From Isoptericola halotolerans (GTDB lineage: Bacteria > Actinomycetota > Actinomycetes > Actinomycetales > Cellulomonadaceae): a stretch of 64,000 nucleotides of DNA. Below, piece by piece: positions 29,959 to 39,575 of this stretch (position 1 is its first letter; every line of letters begins with the position of its first letter). A program made the position numbers and the translations under genes. The notes beneath the pieces are model-generated. The model ran no database searches and was not told where the DNA came from. It worked only from the letters and a program-made list of their open reading frames with translations. The stretch lies in assembly GCF_013149785.1 (NCBI RefSeq), contig NZ_JABEZU010000002.1, positions 806,001-870,000 of the forward strand, written 5' to 3'.

Positions 29959-30750
29959 ATGACGAGCCCGACCTTGGCGACCTTCCAGCTGCGAGACGGT
30001 GCCGGTGTGCCGCTCGTGCTGTTGCACGGCTTCCCGCTCGACCATCGCATGTGGGCGGCGATGGTCGACGAGCTCCCGCCGGGGCCGCGGATCGTCGCCG
30101 TGGACCTGCCCGGCCACGGCCACAGCGACCTGGGCCACCTCCCGCCGAGCCTGGACGCCGCCGCCGACCTCGTGCACACGACGCTGCGCGGGCAGGGGGA
30201 GGGGCACGCCGTCGTGGTCGGGTTGTCCATGGGCGGCTACGTGGCGCTCGCGCTGGCCGAGCGGCACCCGGAGTTCGTCCGCGGGCTCGGGCTCGTCGAC
30301 ACGAAGTCGACGGCGGACGACGACGAGGTGCGCGAGGTGCGGCAGCAGGTCGCCGCCGCCGTCACGAGCTCGCAGAACCTCGACGCGGTGATCGGGATGG
30401 CGGCGAAGCTGCTCGGCCCCACGTCCGAGCGTGAGCGACGGGTCCACTACCCGGCCGTCTACGAGTGGATCCGGTCGCAGTCGGTGGCGGGCGTGGCCTG
30501 GGCGCAGCGGGCGATGGCCGCCCGGCCGGACCGGACCGCCGTGCTGCGGTCCTTCACCGGGCCGGTCGCCGTCGTCGTCGGCGACGAGGACCGCATCACC
30601 CCGGAGGAGGACGCCCAGCACATGGTCGACGCCGCCGTGGACGCGACGCTGACCGTCGTGCCGGGCGCAGCCCACCTGAGCGCGCTCGAGGAACCTGCCG
30701 TCGTGGCGAAGGCGCTGGTCGACCTGTACGGGCGCGTCCACCGGCCCTGA
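29959..30750 (+). CDS. Alpha/beta hydrolase
   Basis: ATG 29959 has an AGAGGATGAGG ribosome-binding region inside the end of the previous gene; ATG 29950 (three codons earlier) lacks one. The 263-aa product has LLHGFPLDHRMW (oxyanion hole), GLSMGGYVA (nucleophile Ser), VVGDEDRITP (acid Asp) and GAAHLSALEEP (His). It resembles the pimeloyl-ester/3-oxoadipate enol-lactone hydrolase group, but the substrate cannot be read. It forms a two-gene unit with the preceding hydrolase. Confidence 0.9.
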   Translation: MTSPTLATFQLRDGAGVPLVLLHGFPLDHRMWAAMVDELPPGPRIVAVDLPGHGHSDLGHLPPSLDAAADLVHTTLRGQGEGHAVVVGLSMGGYVALALAERHPEFVRGLGLVDTKSTADDDEVREVRQQVAAAVTSSQNLDAVIGMAAKLLGPTSERERRVHYPAVYEWIRSQSVAGVAWAQRAMAARPDRTAVLRSFTGPVAVVVGDEDRITPEEDAQHMVDAAVDATLTVVPGAAHLSALEEPAVVAKALVDLYGRVHRP

Positions 30751-30808
30751 CCGGGCGCCGGCCCCGGGACACCCGACTACCGGGATCCCGGGACGGCGGC
30801 GGCCACGA

Positions 30809-32224
30809 TCAGGCGCGGCTGGGAGCCGTCTCGTCGGTGGGCGAGGTGCTCTCCTCGGCGGACTGGGCCGAGGCCGCCCGTGCCCGCTGACCGGGCGTCT
30901 GGTCGAGGGCGGCGACGGCCGGGCTCTCGCTGCTCTCCGTCGCCCGGTCGTCCGCGCTCTCCGAGGAGGGCGCCGCCACGGTCTGCACGGGCGTCTCGTC
31001 GGACGACTTCTCGGTGCCCAGCAGGCTGCGGAGCTCCTCGAGGTACGAGTTGATCGAGTCGTGCCGGCGGGTGAGGTCCTCGAGCTGGCGCTCGGACGTC
31101 GTGCGGCTCTGCTCCGCCTCGGCCTGCGCGTCGGAGACCGTCTGCTCGGCGAACGTCCGTGCCTCGGCCACGATCTTGTCGGCCGTGCGACGGGCGTCGG
31201 CGACGAGCTCCTTGACATAGGTGTCGGACTCGGTGCGGACCTGGTCGGCCTGCTGGAGCGCGATGGCGACCCGCTTCTCGGCCTCGGCGGCGTGCTCCTC
31301 GGCCGCGGCGACGAGCCGCTCCGTCTCGGCCCTGGCGACCTCGTGCCGTTCGAGCGCCTCGGTCTCGACGCGCTCGCGCGTCTGCGCCGCCTCGAGCTCC
31401 GCGTCGGACAGCGCACGGCGTGCCCGTTCGCGCAGGTCCTCGAGCTCCGTCGTCACGGCGTTGGCGGCCTCGGCGGCCTGGTGCTTGGCGTCCGCGACGA
31501 TGCGCGCGGCCTCGCTGCGGGTCCGCTCGAGCAGGTCGTTGGACTCGCGTTCCGCCTCCTCGCGCAGGGCTGCGGCCTCGGCCGCGGCCTCGGCGCGCAG
31601 CTGGGCGACCTCGCGGTCGGCGGTGACCCTCGCCTCGGTGACCTCCCGCTCGGTGGTCGAACGCAGGGTGCCGATCTCACGTTCGAGGCTGGCGCGACGC
31701 TCGCTCTCCTCCGTGGTGAGGGTGCTCATGATGAGCGCCGACTCCCGCTCGGCGGAACCGACCAGCTCCTCGGCACGGCGCTGCGCGCCCTGCAGCGTGC
31801 CCTCCGCCTCGGACGCCGTCGTCGACCGGATCTCCTCGGCCTCGCGGCGTGCGCTGGACAGCAGCTCGGACGCCTCGGTCTCCGCGCGCTGGCGCACCTG
31901 CCCGGCGGCCAGCTTCGCGCGGGCCATGACGTCCGACGCCTGCTGGTTGGCCTGCGTGAGGACCTCCGCGGCCTGCTCGTCGGCCGACCGCAGCAGCCGC
32001 TCCGCGCGGGCGCCGAGGCCGGCATAGGAGGGCTTGTCGTTCTCCCGGAGCTGGCGGTGCGCCTCCGCGAGCTCCGAGGAGAGCTGCATGGCGCGGGAGT
32101 CCGTGGCCTCGACGTTGCGTCGTGCCTCCTCCACGGCCTGCTCGAGTCGGGAGATCTGGTTCTCGACCGCAGCGCGGTCGTAACCACGCATGGTGATCGG
32201 GAAGAGCGTGCGCTCGTCGGACAC
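30809..32224 (-). CDS. Long coiled-coil protein, DivIVA/Scy/FilP-like
   Basis: GTG 32224, seven bases after GGAGG, gives a 471-aa protein. The N-terminus FPITMRGYDRAAVENQI is the DivIVA-type membrane-curvature head sequence. Residues about 20-410 are an almost unbroken heptad-rich, Ala/Glu/Arg-rich coiled coil with repeated R-x-x-A-E-x-x-V/L-like units, and the last 60 residues are an acidic Ser/Thr-rich tail. Actinobacterial proteins of this type organise polar growth or act as cytoskeletal filaments. The specific role here is inference. Confidence 0.85.
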   Translation of the reverse strand: MSDERTLFPITMRGYDRAAVENQISRLEQAVEEARRNVEATDSRAMQLSSELAEAHRQLRENDKPSYAGLGARAERLLRSADEQAAEVLTQANQQASDVMARAKLAAGQVRQRAETEASELLSSARREAEEIRSTTASEAEGTLQGAQRRAEELVGSAERESALIMSTLTTEESERRASLEREIGTLRSTTEREVTEARVTADREVAQLRAEAAAEAAALREEAERESNDLLERTRSEAARIVADAKHQAAEAANAVTTELEDLRERARRALSDAELEAAQTRERVETEALERHEVARAETERLVAAAEEHAAEAEKRVAIALQQADQVRTESDTYVKELVADARRTADKIVAEARTFAEQTVSDAQAEAEQSRTTSERQLEDLTRRHDSINSYLEELRSLLGTEKSSDETPVQTVAAPSSESADDRATESSESPAVAALDQTPGQRARAASAQSAEESTSPTDETAPSRA

Positions 32225-32495
32225 GTGTAGACCTCCGTCTGTCGTGGGTGTCCAGGCTCCGGCCTACGATAGTGGTCGCTGACGGCCTCCGACACCTGAA
32301 CCGTCCGTGAGATCCACCCGAAAGGGAAAGATCGACCGCTGCGGTGGTCGTGCCACCCGCAGTCGTGGGAGGCTCGGAGACGCTGGTACCGGACTCGTGA
32401 AGGGTTCGTGAACCGATCCGTCCGAGGAACCTTCCTGGTCCAGGGGGATCGCCACGCCTCCCTATCCTGAGGAGTCCACGTCGAAGGGAAGCTTG

Positions 32496-33965
32496 GTGCT
32501 GCAACGCATTCTCGGTGCCGTCCTGGTCGTCGCCGGCCTGGCCGCCATCGCGTTCGGGGTCGCGACCGCGACCGTCCTGCGCGAGTCGGACACGGTCGTC
32601 GCGACCGCTCGGCCCGTCGGTGACGGCACGGTGGTGGTCACCGACCCCGGGGTCCTCGACCTCGTCGACGCCGACGTCACGGTCACGGCCTCCGTCCCTG
32701 CGGGGCAGGAGGTCACGGTGGTCGTCGGTCGCGACGTCGACGTCCTCGGGTGGCTCGAGGGCGACCCCTACGCCCGGGTCACCGGGCTGGCCGACTGGGA
32801 GACGCTCACGACGTCGGCGGTGACGCCGGAGGAGGCCGAGGATCCCGAGGCCGAGCCCGCGGAGGGTGACGCCGAGGAGCCGCAGGACGTCGAGCTCCCG
32901 GACCCCGCCGGCTCGGACATGTGGATCACCGAGCTCACGGCGGCCGAGCAGGTCAGCCTGCGCTGGAACGACCGCCCGGGCCCGTGGGTGCTGCTCGCGG
33001 CCGGCACCGGTGCCGCCCCGGCCGACGAGGCGGACGAGGAGGCGGAGGAGGAAGGCACCGAGGCGTCCGACGCCGACGCGCAGACCGAGGCGTCCGACGC
33101 CGACGCCGTGGCTCCCACCCTGGAGCTCACGTGGGAGCGCGAGGTGAGCACGCCGCTGCTGTGGCCCGCGGTGGGGCTGGGAGGCCTCCTGCTGCTCCTG
33201 GGCATCGTGCTCGTCGTCGTCGGCGGGCGGCGGAAGAAGAGGTCGCGTCGGGGGAGCGCTGCTCCGGCTGCCGGCGCTGCGGCGGCCGCGGCCGGTGCGC
33301 CGTCGGCGTTGTCCGGCGACAGCCCGATCGCCCCCGACTCCCCGCTGTCCCCTGACTCGCCGGCGTCGCCCGCGTCGCCCCTCGGCTCGGCGGGCGGGGC
33401 ATCGCCCTGGGCCGCCCCGGGCGCCGAGCAGGCACGGCCCACGCCCGTGGAGGAGCCGGGCGGTGCGTGGGAGCCCGCCACGGCGACCCGGCCCGACCCC
33501 GTCGCGCCGGAGGACGAGGGTTCCGGGACCGCACCCGTGCCCGTCGCCGGGCGCTTCTCACGACGCTCCCGGCTGCGGCCGACGCGGTCGGCGCCCGAGG
33601 TGCCGCTGCACGACGAGGGCGGGTCGCCGGACGTCGTGGAGGAGCACCAGGACGATGCGCCGGCCACGACCACGGGCTCGATGCCCGCGCTCGCCGACGG
33701 CAGGCCCCTGACGCGGCGTGAGCTGCGCCGTCGCGAGGAGGAGCGCCGAGCCGGTGCGCAGTCCGGGATGAGCCGGGCGTTCCGTGCGCTCACCGGTCAG
33801 ACGCCGGTGGTCCCGCCCGCGGACGCGGCACCACCGGAGGTGGCCGACCCCCCCGCGGCCCCGGGCCGCCGGGCTGCTGCGTGGCGCGAGACCTGGGGTT
33901 TCGACGCCACGAGCACCGCGCAGGACGCCTCGCAGGACGAAACGACCGAAGGGGGGACCCGATGA
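32496..33965 (+). CDS. Membrane protein with proline-rich cytoplasmic tail, unknown function
   Basis: GTG 32496 follows AAGGGAAG; a TTG one codon earlier is also possible. The 489-aa product has a hydrophobic N-terminal segment (about 6-26), an external domain with acidic stretches including a duplicated EASDADA(Q/V) motif, a second membrane segment (about 215-240, ending GGRRKKRSRRG), an Ala-rich stretch, a SP-repeat tail (PDSPLSPDSP) and a basic terminal region (LTRRELRRREEERR) also found in other actinobacterial membrane proteins. I do not recognise a family. The next gene overlaps by 4 bp. Confidence 0.8.
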   Translation: MLQRILGAVLVVAGLAAIAFGVATATVLRESDTVVATARPVGDGTVVVTDPGVLDLVDADVTVTASVPAGQEVTVVVGRDVDVLGWLEGDPYARVTGLADWETLTTSAVTPEEAEDPEAEPAEGDAEEPQDVELPDPAGSDMWITELTAAEQVSLRWNDRPGPWVLLAAGTGAAPADEADEEAEEEGTEASDADAQTEASDADAVAPTLELTWEREVSTPLLWPAVGLGGLLLLLGIVLVVVGGRRKKRSRRGSAAPAAGAAAAAAGAPSALSGDSPIAPDSPLSPDSPASPASPLGSAGGASPWAAPGAEQARPTPVEEPGGAWEPATATRPDPVAPEDEGSGTAPVPVAGRFSRRSRLRPTRSAPEVPLHDEGGSPDVVEEHQDDAPATTTGSMPALADGRPLTRRELRRREEERRAGAQSGMSRAFRALTGQTPVVPPADAAPPEVADPPAAPGRRAAAWRETWGFDATSTAQDASQDETTEGGTR

Positions 33966-35050
33966 TCGCCCGCAGCACGCGCGCCACGCGTCGCGCCACC
34001 GCCGTCGCCGGCGTCGCGGCCACCGCAGCGCTTCTCGCCGGATGTGCCCAGGAGCTGCCGACCCCGTCGGCGGACGAGCCCTTCACCGGTCCGGTGCTGA
34101 CCCTGGACCAGGAGGTCGCGGTCGTGGAGGACGTCGCGGCCGTGCTGGAGGAGGCAGAGGCCGAGGCATCCCCGAAGCTGCTCCGCGAGCGGGTCGCCGG
34201 TCCCGCCTTCGAGGTCCGCCGGAGCCAGATCGAGGTCGCCGCAGAGCTCGACGACGACTCGTTCGTCACCCGGATCCCCACGGATCTCGCGGCGACGATC
34301 ATCCCGACGACCGAGACGTGGCCCCGGGTGTCCTACACGATCACCCAGCCCACCGAGAACCTCGAGGCTCACCGGATGGTGGCCTACCAGCAGGAGTCGG
34401 CGCGGGAGAACTACAAGCTGTGGCTGTGGGTCCAGCTCATCCCGGGGACCACGATGCCCAACTTCGCGGACCCCGAGGCGATCGGGTCGGAGGCGGTGGC
34501 CGCCGACGACGACTCGCTGGAGGTGACACCCGCCGAGGCTCTCGTCCAGTACGCGGACCTGGTCGCCCAGGGTGACGACTCGGACTACGCGGACGCCTTC
34601 GAGCTGCCCGAGGACAGCCAGGACCTCGTCAAGCGGGTGCAGGCCGACGCCCGCAACCTGCGGGGGTCCGAGGGCTTCGAGGAGGCCGACGGCCGGTACC
34701 GCCTGACCTACGCCGCGCGGGACGACGACCCCGTCGCCGTCCGCACCTCCGACGGCGGTGCCGTGGTCATGGGAGCCCTCGACGGCAACGTCCGGATCGA
34801 CGTCGAGGAGGACGGCTCGATCGCCCCGTTCACGCAGACGCAGACCGCCCTGATGGACGGTGACGACGAGACGAACGAGCTGTACGTCGAGTACACCGAC
34901 CAGGTGGCGCTCTACATCCCGCCCGCGGGGTCCGGCGAGCCGGTCCGCCCGCTCGGGTACTCCCACGACACGGTGACCGCCGCGAACGAGTTCCCCAGCG
35001 AGCGCAACACCGACCGTGAGGAGCCCGAGGAGTCGGAGGAGTCCGAGTGA
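33962..35050 (+). CDS. Lipoprotein, unknown function
   Basis: ATG 33962 overlaps the preceding stop as ATGA and follows GAAGGGGGGA. The 362-aa product has a lipoprotein signal ending LAGC (Cys28) and a secreted domain of two apparent halves. It ends in an acidic Glu/Ser tail (EEPEESEESE). Overlap with the two-helix membrane protein suggests the pair work together at the cell envelope. No catalytic motif or known family was recognised. Confidence 0.85.
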   Translation: MIARSTRATRRATAVAGVAATAALLAGCAQELPTPSADEPFTGPVLTLDQEVAVVEDVAAVLEEAEAEASPKLLRERVAGPAFEVRRSQIEVAAELDDDSFVTRIPTDLAATIIPTTETWPRVSYTITQPTENLEAHRMVAYQQESARENYKLWLWVQLIPGTTMPNFADPEAIGSEAVAADDDSLEVTPAEALVQYADLVAQGDDSDYADAFELPEDSQDLVKRVQADARNLRGSEGFEEADGRYRLTYAARDDDPVAVRTSDGGAVVMGALDGNVRIDVEEDGSIAPFTQTQTALMDGDDETNELYVEYTDQVALYIPPAGSGEPVRPLGYSHDTVTAANEFPSERNTDREEPEESEESE

Positions 35051-35107
35051 TCGGCGTGACGGCCGGAGGAGTCCCTCGCACCCGCCGGTCCTTCGTAGGA
35101 TGAGCGC

Positions 35108-36055
35108 ATGACCAACCCCGTGCCCGACCCGAGCTTCAGCCCGCGTGGCGCCGTCGACCTGTCGGCGCTGAACCGCCCGCAGTCCCCGCCGCCGGGAGAG
35201 CCGGGCGGCGCCCCCACCGCCGGTGGGTACGTCGTCGACCTCTCCGACGCGAACTTCCAGCAGGTCGTGCAGGACTCCACGAAGCACCTCGTGGTGGTCC
35301 TGCTGTGGAAGCCCACGGACCAGGCGAACGCCGACCTGGCCACCGCGCTGGGAGCGATCGCCGACGAGTACGCCGGCAGGTTCCTCCTCGGGCGGCTCGA
35401 CGTGGACGCCCACCCCCAGATCGCCGCGGCCTTCCAGCCCGAGGGCGTGCCGACCGTCGTCGCCGTCCTGCAGGGGCAGCCGGTGCCGCTCTTCGCGGGT
35501 GGCGCCTCGGACGAGCAGGTCCGTGGCGTCCTCGACCAGCTGCTCGCGGCCGCCGAGCAGAACGGTGTGACGGGCCGCGCCCCCGCCCAGGGCGGGTCGG
35601 CGCCGTCGGCCGACGAGCCGGTCGAGGAGCCCGAGGCGCCGCTGCCGCCCCTGCACCAGGAGGCGTACGACGCGATCGAGCGCGACGACCTCGAGGCGGC
35701 CGCGGCAGCGTACGACAAGGCCCTGAAGCAGGACCCCAAGGACGCACAGGCGACCGCCGGGCTCGCGCAGGTGGCCCTCATGCAGCGCACCCGCGGTGCG
35801 GACCTCCACCAGGTCCGCGCGGCGGCCGCGGACGCGCCGGCCGACGTCGACGCCCAGCTCGCCGTGGCCGACATGGACATGCTGGGCGGCAAGGTGGACG
35901 ATGCGTTCGCCCGCCTGCTCGAGATGCTCCCGTCGGCCGACGCCGACGCCAAGGAGAAGCTGCGGACGCGGCTCGTCGACTACTTCGAGGTCGTCGGGAC
36001 CGCCGACCCCCGGGTGGGCAAGGCCCGCCGTCACCTGGCGATGTACCTCTACTGA
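35108..36055 (+). CDS. YbbN-like thioredoxin-fold/TPR protein lacking the CxxC motif
   Basis: The 315-aa protein has a thioredoxin fold (about residues 42-150: VVDLSDANFQ, LVVVLLWKP, FLLGRLDVDAHPQIAAAF, GVPTVVAVLQG), a linker and C-terminal TPR-like helices (about 180-315). The WCxxC active site is replaced by WKPTD, so it cannot be a disulfide reductase and is better seen as a YbbN/CnoX-like chaperone helper. ATG 35108 lies six bases after TAGGAT (35096-35101), which indicates a leaderless mRNA. Confidence 0.9.
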   Translation: MTNPVPDPSFSPRGAVDLSALNRPQSPPPGEPGGAPTAGGYVVDLSDANFQQVVQDSTKHLVVVLLWKPTDQANADLATALGAIADEYAGRFLLGRLDVDAHPQIAAAFQPEGVPTVVAVLQGQPVPLFAGGASDEQVRGVLDQLLAAAEQNGVTGRAPAQGGSAPSADEPVEEPEAPLPPLHQEAYDAIERDDLEAAAAAYDKALKQDPKDAQATAGLAQVALMQRTRGADLHQVRAAAADAPADVDAQLAVADMDMLGGKVDDAFARLLEMLPSADADAKEKLRTRLVDYFEVVGTADPRVGKARRHLAMYLY

Positions 36056-36061
36056 CCGCCA

Positions 36062-36099
36062 CCGGCGCGGGCGTGGGCGAGCGCCCGCGCCCGCGCCGG
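36062..36099. terminator. Bidirectional terminator between ybbN-like and glgB genes
   Basis: Arms 36062-36079 and 36082-36099 pair over 18 bp with a single G-T pair; the real loop will open a few base pairs. It lies 7 bp after the rightward stop and 3 bp before the leftward glgB stop. Confidence 0.75.
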
Positions 36100-36101
36100 C
36101 G

Positions 36102-38321
36102 TCACGCCGGGCGCAGGACGAGGCCGCCGAGCGGCGGCACCCGCAGCGCCACGGAGCGCTCCCGGCCATGCCATCGCACGTCCTCGGCGTGCAGCGTGCC
36201 GGTGTTGACCACCCCCGAGCCGCCGTAGTCGAGGGCGTCGGAGCTGAAGGCCTCGACCCAGGAGCCGCCGTCGGGCAGGCCGATGCGGTAGCCCTCGTGC
36301 GGACTCCCGGCGAAGTTGACCACGACGACGACGGGTGAGCCGTCGGCCGCGCGCCGGACGTACGCGAGGACGTTGGCCGCGGCGTCGTCCGCCTCGATCC
36401 ACTCGAAGCCGGAACCGTCGAAGTCCCGCTGCCACAGGGCGGGAGTGGACCGGTACAGGGCGTTGAGGTCGCGCACCGCCCGCTGGACGCCGGCGTGCGC
36501 GGGGTCGTCCAGGTGCCACCAGTCGAGCCCCCGGCTCTCGTCCCACTCCGCCTCCTGGGCGAGCTCGGAGCCCATGAAGAGCAGCTGCTTGCCCGGGTGG
36601 GTCCACTGGTAGGTGAGGAAGGCGCGCACGCCCGCGAGCTGCTGCCAACGGTCGCCGGGCATCTTGCGCAGCAGGGAGCCCTTGCCGTGCACGACCTCGT
36701 CGTGGCTGATCGGCAGCACGTACTGCTCCGAGAAGGCGTAGACGAGCGAGAAGGTGAGCTCGCCGTGGTGGTGGCTGCGGTACATCGGGTCCTTGGCCAT
36801 GTACCGCAGGGAGTCGTTCATCCAGCCCATGTTCCACTTCAGGCCGAACCCGAGCCCACCGGTGTCGGTGGGCCGGGTGACGCCCGGGAACGCCGTGGAC
36901 TCCTCGGCGATCATCATGACGCCGGGGCTGCGGCGGTAGGCGGTGGCGTTGGCCTCCTGCAGGAACGAGATCGCCTCGAGGTTCTCGCGCCCGCCGTGGA
37001 CGTTGGGGGTCCACTCGCCGTCGTCGCGCGAGTAGTCGAGGTAGAGCATGGAGGCGACCGCGTCCACGCGCAGCCCGTCGGCGTGGAACTCCTCGAACCA
37101 GTAGGTCGCGTTCGCCACGAGGAAGTTGCGCACCTCGCGTCGGCCGAAGTCGAACACCAGCGTGCCCCAGTCGGGCTGCTCGCCGCGGCGGGGGTCGGCG
37201 TGCTCGTACAGCGGGGAGCCGTCGAACCGTGCGAGCGCGAACTCGTCGCGGGGGAAGTGGGCGGGCACCCAGTCGAGGATCACCCCGATGCCCGCCTGGT
37301 GCAGCCGGTCGACCAGGTACCGGAAGTCGTCGGGGGAGCCCAGGCGGGCGGTCGGCGCGTAGTAGCCGGTGACCTGGTAGCCCCACGAACCCCCGAACGG
37401 GTGCTCCGCGACCGGCATGAGCTCGACGTGCGTGAAGCCCTGCTCGACGACGTAGGCCGTCAGCTCCTCGGCGAGCTCGCGATAGCTCAGACCGGGACGC
37501 CACGAGGCCAGGTGCACCTCGTAGACGCTGATCGGTCCGTCGTGCGGGTCCGACGACGCCCGGCGGGCCATCCAGTCCTCGTCGGACCACACGTGCTCGG
37601 AGCGGGCGACGACGGAGGCGGTCGCCGGGGGTGTCTCGCTCGCCTTCGCCATCGGGTCGGCCTTGGCGCGCCAGGTGCCGTCCGGGCCGCACACCTCGTA
37701 CTTGTAGCGTGTGCCGGCGCCCACGCCCGGCACGAAGATCTCCCACACGCCGCTGGACCCCAGGGACCGCATGGGGTGCACCGCCGTCCAGCGGTTGTGG
37801 TCGCCCACGAGCCGCACGCCGCGGGCGTTGGGGGCCCAGACGGCGAACGCCGTGCCGTCGACGTCGCCCAGCGCGCTCGGGTAGGTGCGGTGGTTGGCAC
37901 CCAGGACCTGCCAGAGCGTCTCGTGGCGCCCCTCGCCGATCAGGTGCAGGTCCATCTCGCCCAGGGAGGGCAGGAACCGGTACGGGTCGTCGACCGTCGC
38001 CGTGTGGTCGCCGTACCGGGACCTGACCCGGTAGTCGGGTGCGTGGCGCGTGCCGTCGTCGTCCTGGGCGACGGGCACGACCGCGGACCACACGCCGGCG
38101 GCGTCGTGCCGGGCGACGTGCTCGGTCGGGGGCGAGCCGTCGGGGCCGGCGAGGACGAGCACGACCTCGTCGGCCAGGGGTCTCAACGTCCTGACGACGG
38201 CGAACGCCCCCTGGGCCGGTCCGAGCAGGTGCGGTCCGAGCACGGCGTGCGGGTCGTGGGTGGTGCCCTGCGCGACGGCGGTGAGGACCTCGGGATCGAC
38301 GGCTGGCGGCTCGGGTGTCAT
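36102..38321 (-). CDS. glgB: 1,4-alpha-glucan branching enzyme
   Basis: The 739-aa product has two N-terminal carbohydrate-binding/Ig-like regions (about 10-220) and a GH13 catalytic domain with [23 protein letters not shown] (nucleophile Asp420), [11 protein letters not shown] (acid Glu) and [14 protein letters not shown], the usual GlgB signatures. It transfers alpha-1,4 chains to alpha-1,6 branch points in the glucan made by GlgE. ATG 38321 has GGAAGGG upstream at good spacing; GTG 38330 is less likely. It is 13 kb from the glgE-treS-mak operon. Confidence 0.95.
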   Translation of the reverse strand: MTPEPPAVDPEVLTAVAQGTTHDPHAVLGPHLLGPAQGAFAVVRTLRPLADEVVLVLAGPDGSPPTEHVARHDAAGVWSAVVPVAQDDDGTRHAPDYRVRSRYGDHTATVDDPYRFLPSLGEMDLHLIGEGRHETLWQVLGANHRTYPSALGDVDGTAFAVWAPNARGVRLVGDHNRWTAVHPMRSLGSSGVWEIFVPGVGAGTRYKYEVCGPDGTWRAKADPMAKASETPPATASVVARSEHVWSDEDWMARRASSDPHDGPISVYEVHLASWRPGLSYRELAEELTAYVVEQGFTHVELMPVAEHPFGGSWGYQVTGYYAPTARLGSPDDFRYLVDRLHQAGIGVILDWVPAHFPRDEFALARFDGSPLYEHADPRRGEQPDWGTLVFDFGRREVRNFLVANATYWFEEFHADGLRVDAVASMLYLDYSRDDGEWTPNVHGGRENLEAISFLQEANATAYRRSPGVMMIAEESTAFPGVTRPTDTGGLGFGLKWNMGWMNDSLRYMAKDPMYRSHHHGELTFSLVYAFSEQYVLPISHDEVVHGKGSLLRKMPGDRWQQLAGVRAFLTYQWTHPGKQLLFMGSELAQEAEWDESRGLDWWHLDDPAHAGVQRAVRDLNALYRSTPALWQRDFDGSGFEWIEADDAAANVLAYVRRAADGSPVVVVVNFAGSPHEGYRIGLPDGGSWVEAFSSDALDYGGSGVVNTGTLHAEDVRWHGRERSVALRVPPLGGLVLRPA

Positions 38322-38437
38322 GAGGTCCACCCTTCCACCGCCGCCGCCAGTTGTCAGGACCAGCGCGCGACCGTCCTCGGCCCGCTCCGCCCCGGCCGGG
38401 GTGAGGACGTACGATCCTGGGCGAGGAGAGGTGAGGA

Positions 38438-39460
38438 ATGGCCCGCATCACGATCGCCGACATCGCCGACCGCGCCGGCGTGTCGACGGGAGCCGTGTCG
38501 TACGCGCTGAACGACCGGCCGGGGGTGTCCGCGGCGACCCGTGAGCGGATCCTGGCGATCGCCGCCGAGATGGGCTGGCAACCGAGCCAGGCGGCCCGCT
38601 CGTTGTCCGGGGCGAAGGCCGAGACGGTCGGGCTGATCCTCGCCCGTGCACCGGAGACGCTGGGGTTCGAGTCGTTCTACATGCAGTTCGTCGCGGGCAT
38701 CGAGCAGGTGCTCTCCGAGCGCTCGTACGGGCTGCTCCTGCAGGTCGTCCCCGACGTCGCGGCGGAGATCGCCGCGCACCGGCGCTGGCGTGCCGCCCGG
38801 CGCGTCGACGGCGTGGTCGTGGTCGACCCCCGCCAGGACGACCCGCGGCTGCCGCTCCTGAACGGCCCCGACGCGCTGCCCGCCGTCGTCGTGGGGGACC
38901 CGGCGCTGGCCGGCGGGGTCACGGCCGTCTGGACGGACGACGGCTCGGCGCTGCGCGAGTGCGTGCGCTATCTCGACGGGCTGGGTCACCGGCGGATCGG
39001 CCGGGTCACGGGCACCGAGGAGTTCGGGCACACGCACATCCGTGACCTGGCGTTCTTCGACGAGTCGAGGGCTCGGGGCCTGGAGCCGAGGGTGGCACGC
39101 GCTGACTTCACTCCGGAGGCGGGGGCTGCGGCCACGCGCACGCTGCTGACCTCGCCCGACCCCGTGACGGCCGTGGTCTTCGACAACGACGTGATGGCGC
39201 TGGCCGGTCTGGGCGTGGCCCACGGGCTGGGGATCCGGGTGCCGCAGGAGCTGTCGCTCGTCGCCTGGGACGACTCCCCGCTGTGCGAGGCCGCCTTCCC
39301 GCAGCTCACGGCGCTGAGCCACGACGTGACCCGCTACGGCGCGCACGTCGCGCGGCGGCTGTTCGACCGCATGGAGGGCGCGCCGTACGGCAGCTTCCTG
39401 GACGCGACCCCGGAGCTGCGGGTCCGTGGCTCGACCGGCCCCGCGCCGTCGGCCGCCTGA
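38438..39460 (+). CDS. LacI-family regulator (galactomannan operon)
   Basis: A 340-aa LacI-type protein: [24 protein letters not shown] (residues about 4-24), hinge region QAARSLSG, and a sugar-binding effector domain with the usual V/IAWDDSPL segment near the C-terminus. ATG 38438 follows GAGGAGAGGTGAGG. It lies 115 bp upstream of the binding-protein gene of the mannan operon in the same direction and probably represses it through the dyad at 39518-39529. Confidence 0.92.
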   Translation: MARITIADIADRAGVSTGAVSYALNDRPGVSAATRERILAIAAEMGWQPSQAARSLSGAKAETVGLILARAPETLGFESFYMQFVAGIEQVLSERSYGLLLQVVPDVAAEIAAHRRWRAARRVDGVVVVDPRQDDPRLPLLNGPDALPAVVVGDPALAGGVTAVWTDDGSALRECVRYLDGLGHRRIGRVTGTEEFGHTHIRDLAFFDESRARGLEPRVARADFTPEAGAAATRTLLTSPDPVTAVVFDNDVMALAGLGVAHGLGIRVPQELSLVAWDDSPLCEAAFPQLTALSHDVTRYGAHVARRLFDRMEGAPYGSFLDATPELRVRGSTGPAPSAA

Positions 39461-39502
39461 TCGCCGCAGGATCACAGATCGGCAACGCCGGTGCCGGAGT
39501 GG

Positions 39503-39532
39503 TTGACCGCCGACTACTTAACCGCTTAATGT
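39503..39532 (+). promoter_or_regulatory. Galactomannan operon promoter with LacI-type dyad
   Basis: TTGACC (39503-39508), an 18-bp spacer and TAATGT (39527-39532) form a promoter. TTAACCGCTTAA (39518-39529; 5 of 6 pairs, central CG) overlaps the -10 and is unusually AT-rich for this DNA, as expected for an operator. It differs from the operators at 3763, 12022 and 14277, matching a different LacI protein. Confidence 0.65.
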
Positions 39533-39575
39533 GCGTGACGACACCCCGTCAACGACGACTGGAATCGAGCGCGAC

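Noticed and set aside
30763-30792. CCCGGGA...TCCCGGG inverted repeat after the second alpha/beta hydrolase as terminator
   Set aside because: The 7-bp stem has a 16-base loop and the spacer can fold otherwise; too weak to list.
34912-35952. Leftward 346-codon frame opposite the YbbN-like gene
   Set aside because: Ser/Ala-rich shadow; the plus strand encodes a thioredoxin fold with conserved strands and has a promoter.
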